A stretch of DNA of 64,000 nucleotides from Nocardia nova NBRC 15556 (GCF_001613005.1 NZ_BDBN01000036.1:27431-91430); one strand, 5' to 3'. Shown: positions 42,816 through 51,929, counted from the stretch's first letter. Translations and numbers: made by a program. Notes: generated by a model from the sequence alone, not told the origin.

Positions 42816-43981
42816 GGGATCAGCGCGGAGGTGCGGTTCGCACCTCCGCCCGCGGTCCGGCTCAGCCCGACCAGGCCCAGCGCGAGCACGCCCAGCCCCG
42901 CGCCGATCCAGGCCACCGCCGAGTAGTCCGCGCCGGCGCCGATGACGAGTCCGCCCAGCCACGGGCCGAGTGTGATGCCGACGTTGAACGCCATCACATT
43001 GCCGGCCGCGCCGAGTGTTCCGGCGGCCGGGGCCAGGGTGAAGACCCGGCTGTTCAACACCGGATTGGTTCCGAAACCGAAGGCGCCCAGCAGGAACGAC
43101 GCCACGGCGACCGCCGGCCAGTAGTGCGCGGTGAGCGCCAGCACCGCGGAGGCCAGGACCAGGCCCGAGATGCCGACGGTGAGGCTGCGGAGTGGATGGG
43201 CATCCGCGGTGCGTCCGCCGATCGCGATGCCGGCGAAGGAGCCGAGCCCGTAGATCCCCAGCACCACCGGTACCCAGTTCTCGCCGATCCCGGTCGTCTC
43301 GGTGAGCAGCGCGCCGAGGTAGCCGAAGGTGACCAGCAGCGCGGCGGTGGCCGTCACGGTGGTGCCGTACAGCAGTGCCACCGGTCGGGTTGTCAAGGCG
43401 CGCAATTCTTTTCGCACCGGCGGTGCCTGCTCGGCGCGTTGTCCGGGCACCGCGATCGCCACCGCGACCATCACCAGCGCACATCCGGCCGCCACGGTCC
43501 AGAACGCCGCCCGCCAGCCCAGATGCTGACCGATGAAGGTGCCCGCGGGTAAGCCGAGAATGGTCGCGATGGTGAGCCCGCCCGCGACGACGCTCATCGC
43601 ACGCCCACGAGCCGTCGGCGGCACCATCCCGACCGCCGTTGCCGAGGCCACCGACCAGAAACCCGCGTAGACGAAGGCACCGACGACGCGCGTGCCGACA
43701 AGCACGCCGTAGTCGGAGGTCAGCGCCGCGACGACGTGGGTGGCGACGAAGACGGCGAGAAACGCGAGCAGAGCGGTTCGCCGCGACCAGCGCGCCGTGA
43801 CGACGGCCAGAATCGGCGCGCCCACCAGCATGCCGACGGCGAAGGCCGAGATCAGCAGTCCGGCCTGCGGAACGGTCACGCCGAGATCGGCGGCCATTCC
43901 CGTGAGCAGGCCGGACAGCATCATCTCCGACGTGCCCTGCGCGAAGATCGCCAGGCCGACTATGTATACCGCCGAGGGCAT
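42770..43981 (-). CDS. MFS drug efflux transporter (Cmx/CmlR-like)
   Basis: This 403-residue transporter has 12 predicted helices, an early TSEMMLSGLLTGMAADLGV segment, VGAPILAVVTARWSRRTALL (between helices 2 and 3) and GLTIATILGLPAGTFIGQHLGWRAAFW (helix 5), typical of the chloramphenicol-type 12-helix exporters. The start at 43981 follows AATAGGAAGGAAACGGA. It lies downstream of a TetR gene with a matching operator between them, so that repressor likely controls it. The real substrate is unknown. Confidence 0.85.
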   Translation of the reverse strand: MPSAVYIVGLAIFAQGTSEMMLSGLLTGMAADLGVTVPQAGLLISAFAVGMLVGAPILAVVTARWSRRTALLAFLAVFVATHVVAALTSDYGVLVGTRVVGAFVYAGFWSVASATAVGMVPPTARGRAMSVVAGGLTIATILGLPAGTFIGQHLGWRAAFWTVAAGCALVMVAVAIAVPGQRAEQAPPVRKELRALTTRPVALLYGTTVTATAALLVTFGYLGALLTETTGIGENWVPVVLGIYGLGSFAGIAIGGRTADAHPLRSLTVGISGLVLASAVLALTAHYWPAVAVASFLLGAFGFGTNPVLNSRVFTLAPAAGTLGAAGNVMAFNVGITLGPWLGGLVIGAGADYSAVAWIGAGLGVLALGLVGLSRTAGGGANRTSALIPYAAATSVSSANWVR

Positions 43982-43995
43982 TCCGTTTCCTTCCT

Positions 43996-44019
43996 ATTTT
44001 GGATCATTCAGTTCAAAAC
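43996..44019. promoter_or_regulatory. TetR operator in the TetR-MFS gap
   Basis: A 24-base partial palindrome running ATTTTGGATC...GTTCAAAAC closely matches the one in front of the TetR gene (44653-44676). It lies 15 bases before the MFS start codon. Confidence 0.6.
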
Positions 44020-44063
44020 GAAGGTGTGCGCGAACGCGAGTGACGGCCGGGCCGGTGGGTCGA

Positions 44064-44636
44064 TCAGAGACAGCGCAGGGCGACTTCGGCGATACCGGCC
44101 AACGTGTCCCGGGAGGCGCCGCCGCGCGCCGCGACTCTCATACCGCCGATGGTGGCGACGACGAATTGGGCCAGATCGGACGGATCGGCGCGCCCGTCGA
44201 TCTCATCCGACGCCTGTCCGGCACGAATCACGCCGACCAGGGCGGACATCCGACGGTCGAGGTCGGCACGCAGCATAGCGGCGACCTCGGGGTCACGGGG
44301 GCCCATCTCCACCGTCGTATTCACGACCAGACATCCCAATGGATCGTCGTCGGGTGCATCCACCACCCGCCACAGCAGCGCCTCGATCTTGTCGCGCACC
44401 GAGCCGGGACCGTCGAGCAAGGCGAACGTGTCCGCATTCTTGGTCTCCATGTACCGCCGCAGCGCCCGCTCGAACAGATCGTGCTTACTGGTGAAGGTGT
44501 TGTAGATACTCGAGCGGCCCAAACCGGTGGCCGCGCAGAGGTCTTGGGTGGACGTGCCCTCGTAACCGGCGCTCCAGAAGGCTCGCATGGCCGCTTCCAC
44601 CGCGCCCGGCTCGTCGAACTGCTTGGGTCGTGCCAT
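44064..44636 (-). CDS. TetR-family repressor of the MFS gene
   Basis: This 190-residue regulator has the N-terminal helix-turn-helix FWSAGYEGTSTQDLCAATGL with GRSSIYNTFTSKHDLFERAL, and a ligand-binding C-terminal part of the AcrR-like type. It lies 82 bases upstream of the MFS gene on the same strand. Two almost identical 24-base operators flank it, one before each gene, so it should repress both itself and the transporter until a ligand binds. The start at 44636 is the first Met of the domain. Confidence 0.88.
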   Translation of the reverse strand: MARPKQFDEPGAVEAAMRAFWSAGYEGTSTQDLCAATGLGRSSIYNTFTSKHDLFERALRRYMETKNADTFALLDGPGSVRDKIEALLWRVVDAPDDDPLGCLVVNTTVEMGPRDPEVAAMLRADLDRRMSALVGVIRAGQASDEIDGRADPSDLAQFVVATIGGMRVAARGGASRDTLAGIAEVALRCL

Positions 44637-44652
44637 GAGCTCACGCTAGCAC

Positions 44653-44676
44653 ATTTTGGATAGATCAGTACAAAAT
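44653..44676. promoter_or_regulatory. TetR operator before the repressor gene
   Basis: ATTTTGGATAG...AGTACAAAAT is a 24-base dyad whose six outer bases on each side pair perfectly. It sits 17 bases upstream of the TetR start and copies the site at 43996-44019. Confidence 0.62.
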
Positions 44677-44724
44677 TGAGGTGAGCGAGCGGCGAACGTC
44701 CGATCCGGACGCCCGCCCGCTCGA

Positions 44725-45720
44725 TCAGAATTCGCCGGCCACCGCGAGGACGGTGCGCCCGGAGTGGTGACCGCTGCGAATGGCGTGCAGTACCGCTTCC
44801 GCCTCGGTGATCGGCGCCACATGCTCCAGCGTCGACAGATGCCGGGGCTTCAGGTCCTTGCCGAGCCGGGCCCACAGCGCGCGCCGCTGCTCGATCGGGA
44901 AGTTCACCGAATCGATGCCGAGGAGACTGACCCCGCGCAGGATGAACGGCATGACGGTGGTGGGAAGTTCGGTCCCACCGGTGAGCCCGCTGACCGCCAC
45001 CGACCCGCCGTAGCGGACGGTGCTGAGGATGTGGGCCAGCGATTTTCCGCCGACGCTGTCGACCGCGCCGGCCCACTGCGCCTTACCCAGCGGACGAGGC
45101 TTGGCATCCGGATCCTCGGGCAGACGGCCGATCACCGCGGCCGCGCCGAGGGTGGACAGCAACTCGCCGGCATCGGTCTTCCCGGTGGAGGCGGTGACCT
45201 CGTAGCCGAGGCCGGACAGGATGTCCACCGCGACACTGCCGACGCCGCCGGTCGCGCCGGTCACCAGCACCGGTCCGTCACCGGGATTCAGGCCGCGATC
45301 GAGCAGTGCCTGCACACTCATGGCCGCGGTGAATCCCGCGGTGCCGAGGGCCGCTGCCTCACGCGGGCTCAGCCCCTCCAGCTTGACCACCCATTCGGCG
45401 GGCACGCGCGCGTATTCGGCGAAGCCGCCGTTGTGCGCGACGCCGATCTCGTACCCGTGCGCGATCACGAGATCACCCACCGTGAAGGCGGCGTCCTCGG
45501 AGGCGACCACCTCGCCGGTCAGGTCGATACCGGGAATGATCGGGTAATTGCGCACCACACCGCCGCGCGGGGTGATGGCCAGCCCGTCCTTGAAGTTCGC
45601 ACTCGAATAGTGCACCTTGATCGTCACCGTGCCCGGCCCGAGGAAATCCTCGCCCACCTCCTCGCGGGCCAGTACCACGCCGTCGTCGGTCTCGTGCGCA
45701 ACCATCGCCTGGAACTGCAT
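44725..45720 (-). CDS. AcuI/YhdH-like acryloyl-CoA reductase (MDR)
   Basis: This 331-residue medium-chain reductase shows VHYSSANFKDGLAITPRGGVVRNYPIIPGID, the signature of the YhdH/AcuI group, and VLVTGATGGVGSVAVDIL for NADPH binding. AcuI reduces acryloyl-CoA to propionyl-CoA and protects cells from this toxic thioester. The start at 45720 (MQFQAM) is used; a 45732 start would add four residues. The gene follows the polytopic membrane protein gene by 42 bases on the same strand. Confidence 0.87.
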   Translation of the reverse strand: MQFQAMVAHETDDGVVLAREEVGEDFLGPGTVTIKVHYSSANFKDGLAITPRGGVVRNYPIIPGIDLTGEVVASEDAAFTVGDLVIAHGYEIGVAHNGGFAEYARVPAEWVVKLEGLSPREAAALGTAGFTAAMSVQALLDRGLNPGDGPVLVTGATGGVGSVAVDILSGLGYEVTASTGKTDAGELLSTLGAAAVIGRLPEDPDAKPRPLGKAQWAGAVDSVGGKSLAHILSTVRYGGSVAVSGLTGGTELPTTVMPFILRGVSLLGIDSVNFPIEQRRALWARLGKDLKPRHLSTLEHVAPITEAEAVLHAIRSGHHSGRTVLAVAGEF

Positions 45721-45762
45721 GCGTCCGAGCATAGGGGGAGCGATGCCCCACGGCTATGGCAG

Positions 45763-47865
45763 TCAGCGGCCGAATGCCGCCACGCCCACCGGTCCCACCC
45801 CGATACACACGTCCAAACCCGGTGTGCGCGAGCCGATTCGCACGATCTCACCGCCACCGACGAGATGGACGAAGACGGTGTGCACGCCTGCTTGCACCGG
45901 CGCCACCACGACGTCGCCGTGCTCGAGCGCCACGGTGATCCGGCCGTCGCGGTTGGCGAAATAGTTGATCTGCGCGGTCCAGCCGTGGTCCAGCATCGGC
46001 CCGTCGAGCCACAGGGCCACCGGTTCGGCGCCGTCGACGCGATATCCGCAGCCGGGTTCGGGGCCCGCCAGAATCCGGCGGTTCCACCACACCGACGCGT
46101 CCACCAGCGTCCCGTCGTCGGTGAGCATCCGCAGCTGCGGCGTGGCGACACCGAACGCCCCGGGGCCGGCGATCGGCCCGAGCACCTGCGCGATGAGGTT
46201 CTGCGGATAGGTCATCGGCGTCAGCACCCCCCACGGCACCTCCTGCTCCAGCAGCGGGGCGCCGTGGCGATCCGCCAGTGCGGCACGGGCATTCGTGAGG
46301 TAGGTGCGCGTCGGCGAGATCTCCCACGACCGGGCGAACGATACGGTCGTGCACACGCTGCTGACCACGAACGCCGCGGTCAGCCCGATCGCCGCGAACC
46401 GCGATCCGGCCACGCGACTCTCCGAACGAGGGCGGCGGGGACGGGCGGCAAGCAGCAGCGCGATCGCCGCCGCCAGCACCACGGCGACATCGGCCAGATA
46501 GCGCAGCGACTGCATGAGTTCGGCGGCGGTGTTCGGCCCGCCGCGGATCAGCACGATCGGAAGCTGAACGACCAGAACGTATCCTGCGACCAGGACCCAC
46601 ACCGGCAGCACTCGGCGGCGCAGTCGCAGCGTCACCAGCACCACCGCGGCGAGGATCAGCCAGGCGAGCACGACGGTCCACCCCGGGGGCGTGGCCCACG
46701 GTGTCGACGGCAGCCAGCGCGCCCACACCCACGGCCCGCCGAGCAGGGTCGGGACGATCCCCAGGGAGATGGCGCTGTGGAGCAGTCGCCGTGCCCCGGC
46801 CAGGCTGGTGTCCACCGCGATGTGGTCGGCGACGGTGAGATAGGCCGCGGCCCAGCCCGCGAGAATCAACGCCGAACCGGCCCACAGCGCCGCTCCGGCG
46901 CGCGTCACGTCGCGAACCGCCGCCCAGGCACTCGGACCGGCATGATCACCCGTTGGCTCTGCCTCATCGGTATGCGCGGCACCGACGGTGCGGGCGCCGA
47001 CGATATAGCGCTCCAGCACCGCGACGGCGAAGGCGACGAACGGCACCACCACTGCCTTCTCGAAGAACAACAGTCCCACGATCAGCACCAGCAGACCGGA
47101 GATCGCATAGCGTCCGCGTCCCGTGCGCACCAGCAGCACCGCATCCGCGATCACCCAGGCCAGCGCGAACTGCAGCGGCAGCGCGTTGAGCGAGGCCGCC
47201 CACCAGGCGAATGCCGGAAGGGTCAGCGGACTGAACAGATAGCCGATCAACGGAATCAGCACGGCCCAGCGCAGGGCTCCGGCTCGCCGTGGAAGAAGCA
47301 CCAGCAACATGCGCAGCACCGCGACCGAGGCCGCGAGCTGCAGCAGCACCATGGTCACCACCGGCCCGGCCCACTGCAGCGGCGCGATGCGGGTCACCAC
47401 CCACGCGGTCGCGAAGGCCAGGGGCATGAAATGGCCGTCGTGGTCGTAGAGCAGCAGATCGGCGGACCAGAGCGGATAGCGATCGGCGCGGCCCACCAGA
47501 ATGAGGTCGTCCCAGTAGAAATAGCCGCGCCCGGCCACCCAGCCGCGCAACCCGAGCTGCGCGAGGATCAGCAACACCGCCACCAGCAGAACGGGACGAC
47601 GGATCACCGTGCGGAGACCGGCGGAAACGACGCGCAGCGCGGGCGCCGATCCAGCGTGGTCCACGGCGGGGGAGCCGACCGGGGCAACCTCCCTCGGCTG
47701 GTATCGGGTGCCGGACGAGGCGACCTGCGCAACGGCGCCGAGAGGAGCGCTCCCGCGATCGTTGCGGTCCGGGGGTCCGTCGCCACGGTCTTCGTGCCCG
47801 TCGCCCGGCCGACGAGGCGACCGCGCCGGGACCCACCCGCGTGCGAAGCCGGGCGCGGAGAACAT
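45763..47865 (-). CDS. Polytopic membrane protein, GT-C-glycosyltransferase-like
   Basis: This 700-residue protein has about ten to twelve membrane helices after an arginine/proline-rich N-terminus, then a C-terminal extracytoplasmic domain (about 560-700, with YFANRDGRITVALEHGDVVV). Near the first long loop it has GRGYFYWDDLILVGRAD; acidic residues after the first helix are characteristic of GT-C lipid-linked glycosyltransferases, so it may transfer sugars to wall polymers. This is inference from topology. The start at 47865 (MFSAPGF) follows GGTGGGGTGCC; an upstream frame start at 47991 looks spurious. Confidence 0.6.
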   Translation of the reverse strand: MFSAPGFARGWVPARSPRRPGDGHEDRGDGPPDRNDRGSAPLGAVAQVASSGTRYQPREVAPVGSPAVDHAGSAPALRVVSAGLRTVIRRPVLLVAVLLILAQLGLRGWVAGRGYFYWDDLILVGRADRYPLWSADLLLYDHDGHFMPLAFATAWVVTRIAPLQWAGPVVTMVLLQLAASVAVLRMLLVLLPRRAGALRWAVLIPLIGYLFSPLTLPAFAWWAASLNALPLQFALAWVIADAVLLVRTGRGRYAISGLLVLIVGLLFFEKAVVVPFVAFAVAVLERYIVGARTVGAAHTDEAEPTGDHAGPSAWAAVRDVTRAGAALWAGSALILAGWAAAYLTVADHIAVDTSLAGARRLLHSAISLGIVPTLLGGPWVWARWLPSTPWATPPGWTVVLAWLILAAVVLVTLRLRRRVLPVWVLVAGYVLVVQLPIVLIRGGPNTAAELMQSLRYLADVAVVLAAAIALLLAARPRRPRSESRVAGSRFAAIGLTAAFVVSSVCTTVSFARSWEISPTRTYLTNARAALADRHGAPLLEQEVPWGVLTPMTYPQNLIAQVLGPIAGPGAFGVATPQLRMLTDDGTLVDASVWWNRRILAGPEPGCGYRVDGAEPVALWLDGPMLDHGWTAQINYFANRDGRITVALEHGDVVVAPVQAGVHTVFVHLVGGGEIVRIGSRTPGLDVCIGVGPVGVAAFGR

Positions 47866-47920
47866 GGCACCCCACCCTAGTGGCCCACGACCGGGCTCGC
47901 TCGCGGCGACGGTCAGGCCC

Positions 47921-48706
47921 TCACTCGAAGGCGGGGGCGCGCTTGCCGAGGAATGCCGCGATGCCCTCGGTGCCGTCGGGCGAATCGGCACAGGCCGAGA
48001 TGAACGCCGCCTCGCGTGCGGTCTGCTCCTCGAGCGTGTGCGAGGAGCTCACCAGCAGCAGCTTCTTGACGCTGGCATTCGAATGCCGGGGCCCGGCCGC
48101 GAATTCCGCGACCACTTCGTCCACGGCGGACGCGAGTTCGGCATCCGGCACCACGCGATGCACGAGATTCCAGTCCAGCGCCTCGGCCGCGGTCAGGGTG
48201 CGGTTGGTGAACATGAGCTCCTGCGTGCGGCGCAGGCCGATCAAGCGGGGCAGATAGTAGGAGGCACCGCCGTCCGGACTCAGTCCGGCCCGGGTGTAGG
48301 CCATGGTGAATGCCGCCGATTCGCCCGCGAGGACCAGATCACCGGCCATCGCCAAGCTGAAGCCGGCGCCCGCGGCCACACCGTTGACCGCCACGACGAG
48401 CAGGGCGTCCATCCGGGCGAACGACGAGAGGGCCTCGTGCAGGTCGTCGGCCAGTCCCTTGACGTAGTGGCCGGCGCCGCCGCCCTGGGCAGCCATCGCC
48501 TTGAGGTCGCCACCGGCGGAGAAGAACCTGCCCGCACCGGTCAGCACGACGACCTTCAGCGCCGGATCGTCCACGCACTGTCCCGCGATATCGGCCAGTT
48601 CCCGGCCGAGGACGTGGTCGATACCGTTGGCGGCCTTCGGCCGGTTCAGGGTGATCCGGGCGACGGGGCCGGTCCGCTCGAAGGTGATCGTCTCGTACTC
48701 GCTCAT
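47921..48706 (-). CDS. Enoyl-CoA hydratase/isomerase, PaaG-like
   Basis: This 261-residue crotonase-fold protein has FFSAGGDLKAMAAQ (oxyanion hole) and GAGFSLAMAGDLVLA. In place of the two catalytic glutamates of true hydratases it has AAFTMAYTRAGLSPDGGASYY, with an Asp (GLSPDGG), the pattern of PaaG/ECI-type isomerases that shift double bonds or open epoxy-phenylacetyl-CoA. A hydratase role is therefore less likely. The start at 48706 follows GAAAGGCAGCC. It lies 55 bases upstream of the membrane protein gene on the same strand. Confidence 0.85.
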   Translation of the reverse strand: MSEYETITFERTGPVARITLNRPKAANGIDHVLGRELADIAGQCVDDPALKVVVLTGAGRFFSAGGDLKAMAAQGGGAGHYVKGLADDLHEALSSFARMDALLVVAVNGVAAGAGFSLAMAGDLVLAGESAAFTMAYTRAGLSPDGGASYYLPRLIGLRRTQELMFTNRTLTAAEALDWNLVHRVVPDAELASAVDEVVAEFAAGPRHSNASVKKLLLVSSSHTLEEQTAREAAFISACADSPDGTEGIAAFLGKRAPAFE

Positions 48707-48819
48707 GGCTGCCTTTCGGTCGAGTCTGCGGGCCCAGCATGACAAACGGCCGCACTGCGCGCGACGCCGCCACCACCGAGGCATATCCGGCATCCCGGCA
48801 CGGAAACGCGGGGACCTGG

Positions 48820-49980
48820 CTATTGCGGGACGAGCTCGAGTCGCACCCCGAGCAGCCGGACCGGCCGATCGAGTTCGAAACGGTCGATGATCTCGAGTGC
48901 GACCGTGGTGATCGCCTCCGCGTCGATCGTCGGTTCGGGCAACTTCTTCTGCTTGGTGCGCGTATAGAAGGTGTTGGTACGCACGGTGACTCCCACCCGC
49001 GTGCCGATCCGGCCGGCCGCCGCCATCTCCTCGGCGACCTCGCGGGCCAGCCGCGCTACCTGCGCACGAATTTCCTCGCGATCGGTCAGATCGTGCGGGA
49101 AGGTTTCGGATCTACTGCGGCCCACCGGGATACGCGGCTCGGTTACCACATCGGTGTCACCGGCGCCGTGGCCGAGAACCCAGAGGTAGGGCCCGGTGGT
49201 GGGGCCGAATTCGGCGGCCAGGACATTCCGGTCGGCGGCGGCGAGCTGGGCGACGGTGTCGATACCGAGGGCCGACATTCGCTGCGCGATGCGATTGCCG
49301 ATACCCCACAGCGCGCTGGTCGGCCGGTGCGCCATGAGTTCGTTCCAGTTCTCGGCGGTGAGCCGGAAGATGCCCGCACCGAGGTCGGCGGCCGGAGGTG
49401 CCCCCGCTGCCTCGCTGTGCGAATTCTCCTGTCCCACCGCTTCTTCCGAAGCTGGGATCACGCCCTTCGAGGCCGTGCTGTTCGCACCCGTGGCGTCCGT
49501 GCCTTTGCCGACGCTCTTCGCGAATCCGGTCGCCAGTTTCGCGCGCAATTTGTTGTCGCCGATACCTATCGAACAGGTGAGGTTCAATGTCGCTATCGCA
49601 CTGCGGATTTCGCGAGCGAGCTGTTCGGGATCGTCGGTGTCGGCGGCGAGGAAGGCCTCGTCCCAGCCCAGCACTTCGACCCGCACCGGAAAACTCCGCA
49701 GCACCTCCATGACCTCGTCGGAGGCCTCCTCGTAGGTGGTCATGTCCAAGGGCAGGAACACTCCGTCCGGACACTTGCGGACGGCGGTGCGCAGCGGCAT
49801 TCCGGCCCGCACGCCGAAGGTCCGCGCCGGATACGACGCGCAGGTGACCACCTTGCGCGGTTCGTTCGGATCACCGTTGCCGCCGACGATCACCGGCTGC
49901 CCGCGCAGCTCGGGATGGCGGCGGAACTCCACCGCCGCCTGGAATTGGTCGAGGTCGACGTGCAACAGCCACCTGGCCAC
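48820..49980 (-). CDS. dinB: DNA polymerase IV (Y family)
   Basis: This 386-residue translesion polymerase has HVDLDQFQAAVE (first catalytic Asp), ASYPARTFGVRAGMP, and LGWDEAFLAAD (second catalytic acidic pair), followed by the SIGIGDNKLRAKLA thumb region and a little-finger domain. Between VGKGTDATGA and DLGAGIFRL it has about 40 extra residues rich in Ala, Ser and Glu, not found in most Pol IV enzymes. The start is GTG 49980, 90 bases from the divergent TetR gene; the frame is open farther upstream but lies over that gene. No beta-clamp motif is obvious at the C-terminus. Confidence 0.86.
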   Translation of the reverse strand: MARWLLHVDLDQFQAAVEFRRHPELRGQPVIVGGNGDPNEPRKVVTCASYPARTFGVRAGMPLRTAVRKCPDGVFLPLDMTTYEEASDEVMEVLRSFPVRVEVLGWDEAFLAADTDDPEQLAREIRSAIATLNLTCSIGIGDNKLRAKLATGFAKSVGKGTDATGANSTASKGVIPASEEAVGQENSHSEAAGAPPAADLGAGIFRLTAENWNELMAHRPTSALWGIGNRIAQRMSALGIDTVAQLAAADRNVLAAEFGPTTGPYLWVLGHGAGDTDVVTEPRIPVGRSRSETFPHDLTDREEIRAQVARLAREVAEEMAAAGRIGTRVGVTVRTNTFYTRTKQKKLPEPTIDAEAITTVALEIIDRFELDRPVRLLGVRLELVPQ

Positions 49981-50052
49981 GAGACCGTTCTTACCGCACG
50001 GCACCGACAGCCGGAGGGACTTCGCAGGTAGTGCCTTGCGCCGACGCCGAAA

Positions 50053-50067
50053 CAGAACTAAATTCTG
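50053..50067. promoter_or_regulatory. Dyad overlapping the TetR (50071) start region
   Basis: CAGAA-CTAAA-TTCTG lies three bases before the TetR start codon and between it and the divergent dinB gene. It is a good candidate for an autoregulatory operator. Confidence 0.4.
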
Positions 50068-50070
50068 GTT

Positions 50071-50625
50071 ATGAAGATTCGAGATCGGTTGCTGCTGGCG
50101 GCCGAGCGGCAGTTCGCCGAGCACGGGACGCTCGACGCGACGCTGAGCCGGATCAGGGCCGACGCGGGAGCGAGCGTCGGCGCGCTGTACCACCACTTCC
50201 CGGACAAGGCCGATCTGTACCGGCAGGTATGGGCCAATGCGCTGGCCGACTACCAGCGCACTTTCTGGGCGAGCATCGCCGACAGCACCGACGCCGAGAG
50301 CGGAGTCACCGCCGGAGTCACCGAGCATCTGCGCTGGGTCACCGAAAACCAGTACCGCGCAACAATTCTCATGTCACCGCGGCCACCCGGAGTACGCGAC
50401 AGCGACAGCAATCGGGAATTCCTCACCTCCGTCGCGCGCTGGTGGCGCACCCACGCCCGCTACGGCACGGTTCGAGACCTGGAATTCGACCTGCTGTACG
50501 CGCTGTGGCTGGGCCCGGCGCAGGAGTACTCGCGGCAGTGGGTGAGCGGCAGCATCCGCACCGCGCCGACCGATGTCGCCACGGAATTGGCCGCGGCGGC
50601 GTGGAAGTCGTTGCGTAACAACTGA
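50071..50625 (+). CDS. TetR-family regulator
   Basis: This 184-residue protein has an N-terminal TetR helix-turn-helix (LLAAERQFAEHGTLDATLSRIRADAGASVGALYHHFPDKADLYRQVW) and a variable ligand domain. It is divergent from dinB and 27 bases upstream of a hotdog thioesterase gene on the same strand, so they are likely cotranscribed. A short dyad lies directly in front of its start, and there is almost no leader, so the mRNA may be leaderless. The ligand is unknown; an acyl-CoA would fit the neighbouring thioesterase. Confidence 0.85.
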   Translation: MKIRDRLLLAAERQFAEHGTLDATLSRIRADAGASVGALYHHFPDKADLYRQVWANALADYQRTFWASIADSTDAESGVTAGVTEHLRWVTENQYRATILMSPRPPGVRDSDSNREFLTSVARWWRTHARYGTVRDLEFDLLYALWLGPAQEYSRQWVSGSIRTAPTDVATELAAAAWKSLRNN

Positions 50626-50652
50626 CAACTCCGACAGCAGAGGACAGTGCAG

Positions 50653-51141
50653 ATGGACGAGGTTACCGCGTCACCACCGCGACCGGCTGGTGTATCGACC
50701 GACAAGCTCACCGTAGAGCAGGCCCGCGCGGTATTGGCCGCGCAGCCGTTCGCGCAGCACGTCGGCACCGAGATCACCGAGTTCGAGGGCGGTGCGGCCA
50801 CTTTGGTGATCGACGTGGGTCCCGAGCACGCTCAGCAGTTCGGTTTCGTGCACGGCGGGGTGATGGCCTATCTGGCCGACAACGCGCTCACCTTCGCCGC
50901 CGGATCCGCGCTGGGCCCGAACGTACTGACCGGCGGCTTCACCGTCACCTACCTGCGCCCCGCGCGGGGCGGGCGGCTTCGCGCGCACGCGACGGTCACC
51001 GACGCCACCCGCCGCCAAGCCGTCACCCGCTGCGAGATCTATTGCGACAGCGATGGTTCCAGCACGATATGTGCCGTCGCGCAGGGCACGGTGCGCGTGG
51101 TCGAGCGAGCTCTGCCCACCAACGGATCACGTGAGCCGTAG
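50653..51141 (+). CDS. PaaI-like hotdog thioesterase
   Basis: This 162-residue hotdog-fold protein has FGFVHGGVMAYLADNALTFAAGS, with the HGG and Asp positions of PaaI-type acyl-CoA thioesterases, and the following GFTVTYLRPARGGRLRAHA beta-sheet. It should hydrolyse aryl- or acyl-CoA thioesters. The start at 50653 is used because AGAGGA lies eight bases before it; GTG 50647 is also possible. It forms a probable operon with the TetR gene. Confidence 0.83.
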   Translation: MDEVTASPPRPAGVSTDKLTVEQARAVLAAQPFAQHVGTEITEFEGGAATLVIDVGPEHAQQFGFVHGGVMAYLADNALTFAAGSALGPNVLTGGFTVTYLRPARGGRLRAHATVTDATRRQAVTRCEIYCDSDGSSTICAVAQGTVRVVERALPTNGSREP

Positions 51142-51311
51142 GCGGGGATCACCGCGAGCGCACCGGCGGGGAACCCTTACGCCGCTGCACAGCACCGCGG
51201 TCGGCGAGCACGGACACCCGGCACGGCAGCACACGTGGGTGCTGCGCCGACCGATATGCCGGTCGCGCACCGCACGTAGGATTTCGGCATCACGACCATG
51301 AGGATGTGCCG

Positions 51312-51929
51312 ATGACCGAATCCCCGGACCGCCGCCCGGACATCGCCCGTGGCCGGCCGGCCCCCACGGTACGCATCACCGACCACGAACGCGCCCAGGT
51401 GGAGCGGCTGCTGCGACTGGCTCTGAACGACGGCTCCCTCGATCTCGCCGAGCTCGACCGGCGCCTGGCCGTCGCCTACGCGGCGGACACCCGCGAGGAG
51501 CTCGCCGCAGTCACCGCCGATCTGCCGGTGGCGGCCGCGCGCGAACCCCTGGTGCTGAGCACCGTCAGTGGTTCGCTGCGCAAGGACGGTCGGTGGATCG
51601 TGCCCGCCGAGATCACCGTCTCCGCCGCCTCCGGTTCGGTGCGCCTGGACTTCACCGAGGCGATCTGTCCGCACGCCGTCGTGGACGTGCACGTCGGAAT
51701 CGCCTCCGGCAGCCTGCGATTGACGGTGCCGCACGGCTGGCAGGTGGATCTGGACCGGGTGTCCTTCGTCAGCGGGAGCGCGAAGAACCGGGTGACCGAA
51801 CCACCGCTGCCCGGCTGTCCGACCCTGCGCATCGACGGATCGATCACCTCCGGCTCGATCCGCGCCCGCTACCCGAAACCGCCTCGCCGCTCCTTCTGGG
51901 CTTGGTTGCTGCGCCGCCCGCGCCGCTGA
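51312..51929 (+). CDS. DUF1707-domain protein
   Basis: This 205-residue protein has the N-terminal DUF1707 domain (RITDHERAQVERLLRLALNDGSLDLAELDRRLAVAYAADTREELAAVTADLP), common in actinomycetes, followed by a beta-rich domain with repeating S-G-S turns (TVSGSLRKDG, SAASGSVRLDF, GIASGSLRLT, FVSGSAKN, ITSGSIRARY) resembling a DUF4097-type adhesin-like helix, and ends in a basic Trp-rich tail. Such proteins are thought to sit near the membrane and respond to envelope stress, but no activity is proven. The start at 51312 has AGGA upstream. Confidence 0.8.
   Translation: MTESPDRRPDIARGRPAPTVRITDHERAQVERLLRLALNDGSLDLAELDRRLAVAYAADTREELAAVTADLPVAAAREPLVLSTVSGSLRKDGRWIVPAEITVSAASGSVRLDFTEAICPHAVVDVHVGIASGSLRLTVPHGWQVDLDRVSFVSGSAKNRVTEPPLPGCPTLRIDGSITSGSIRARYPKPPRRSFWAWLLRRPRR

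Noticed and set aside
40701..43484. Long minus-strand open frame over the ABC exporter
   Set aside because: It lies antisense to a well-conserved transporter and has shadow-like composition.
44764..47880. Very long plus-strand open frame antisense to the AcuI-like and membrane protein genes
   Set aside because: Composition (Arg/Gln/His/Gly) and lack of any motif show it is a shadow of the minus-strand genes.
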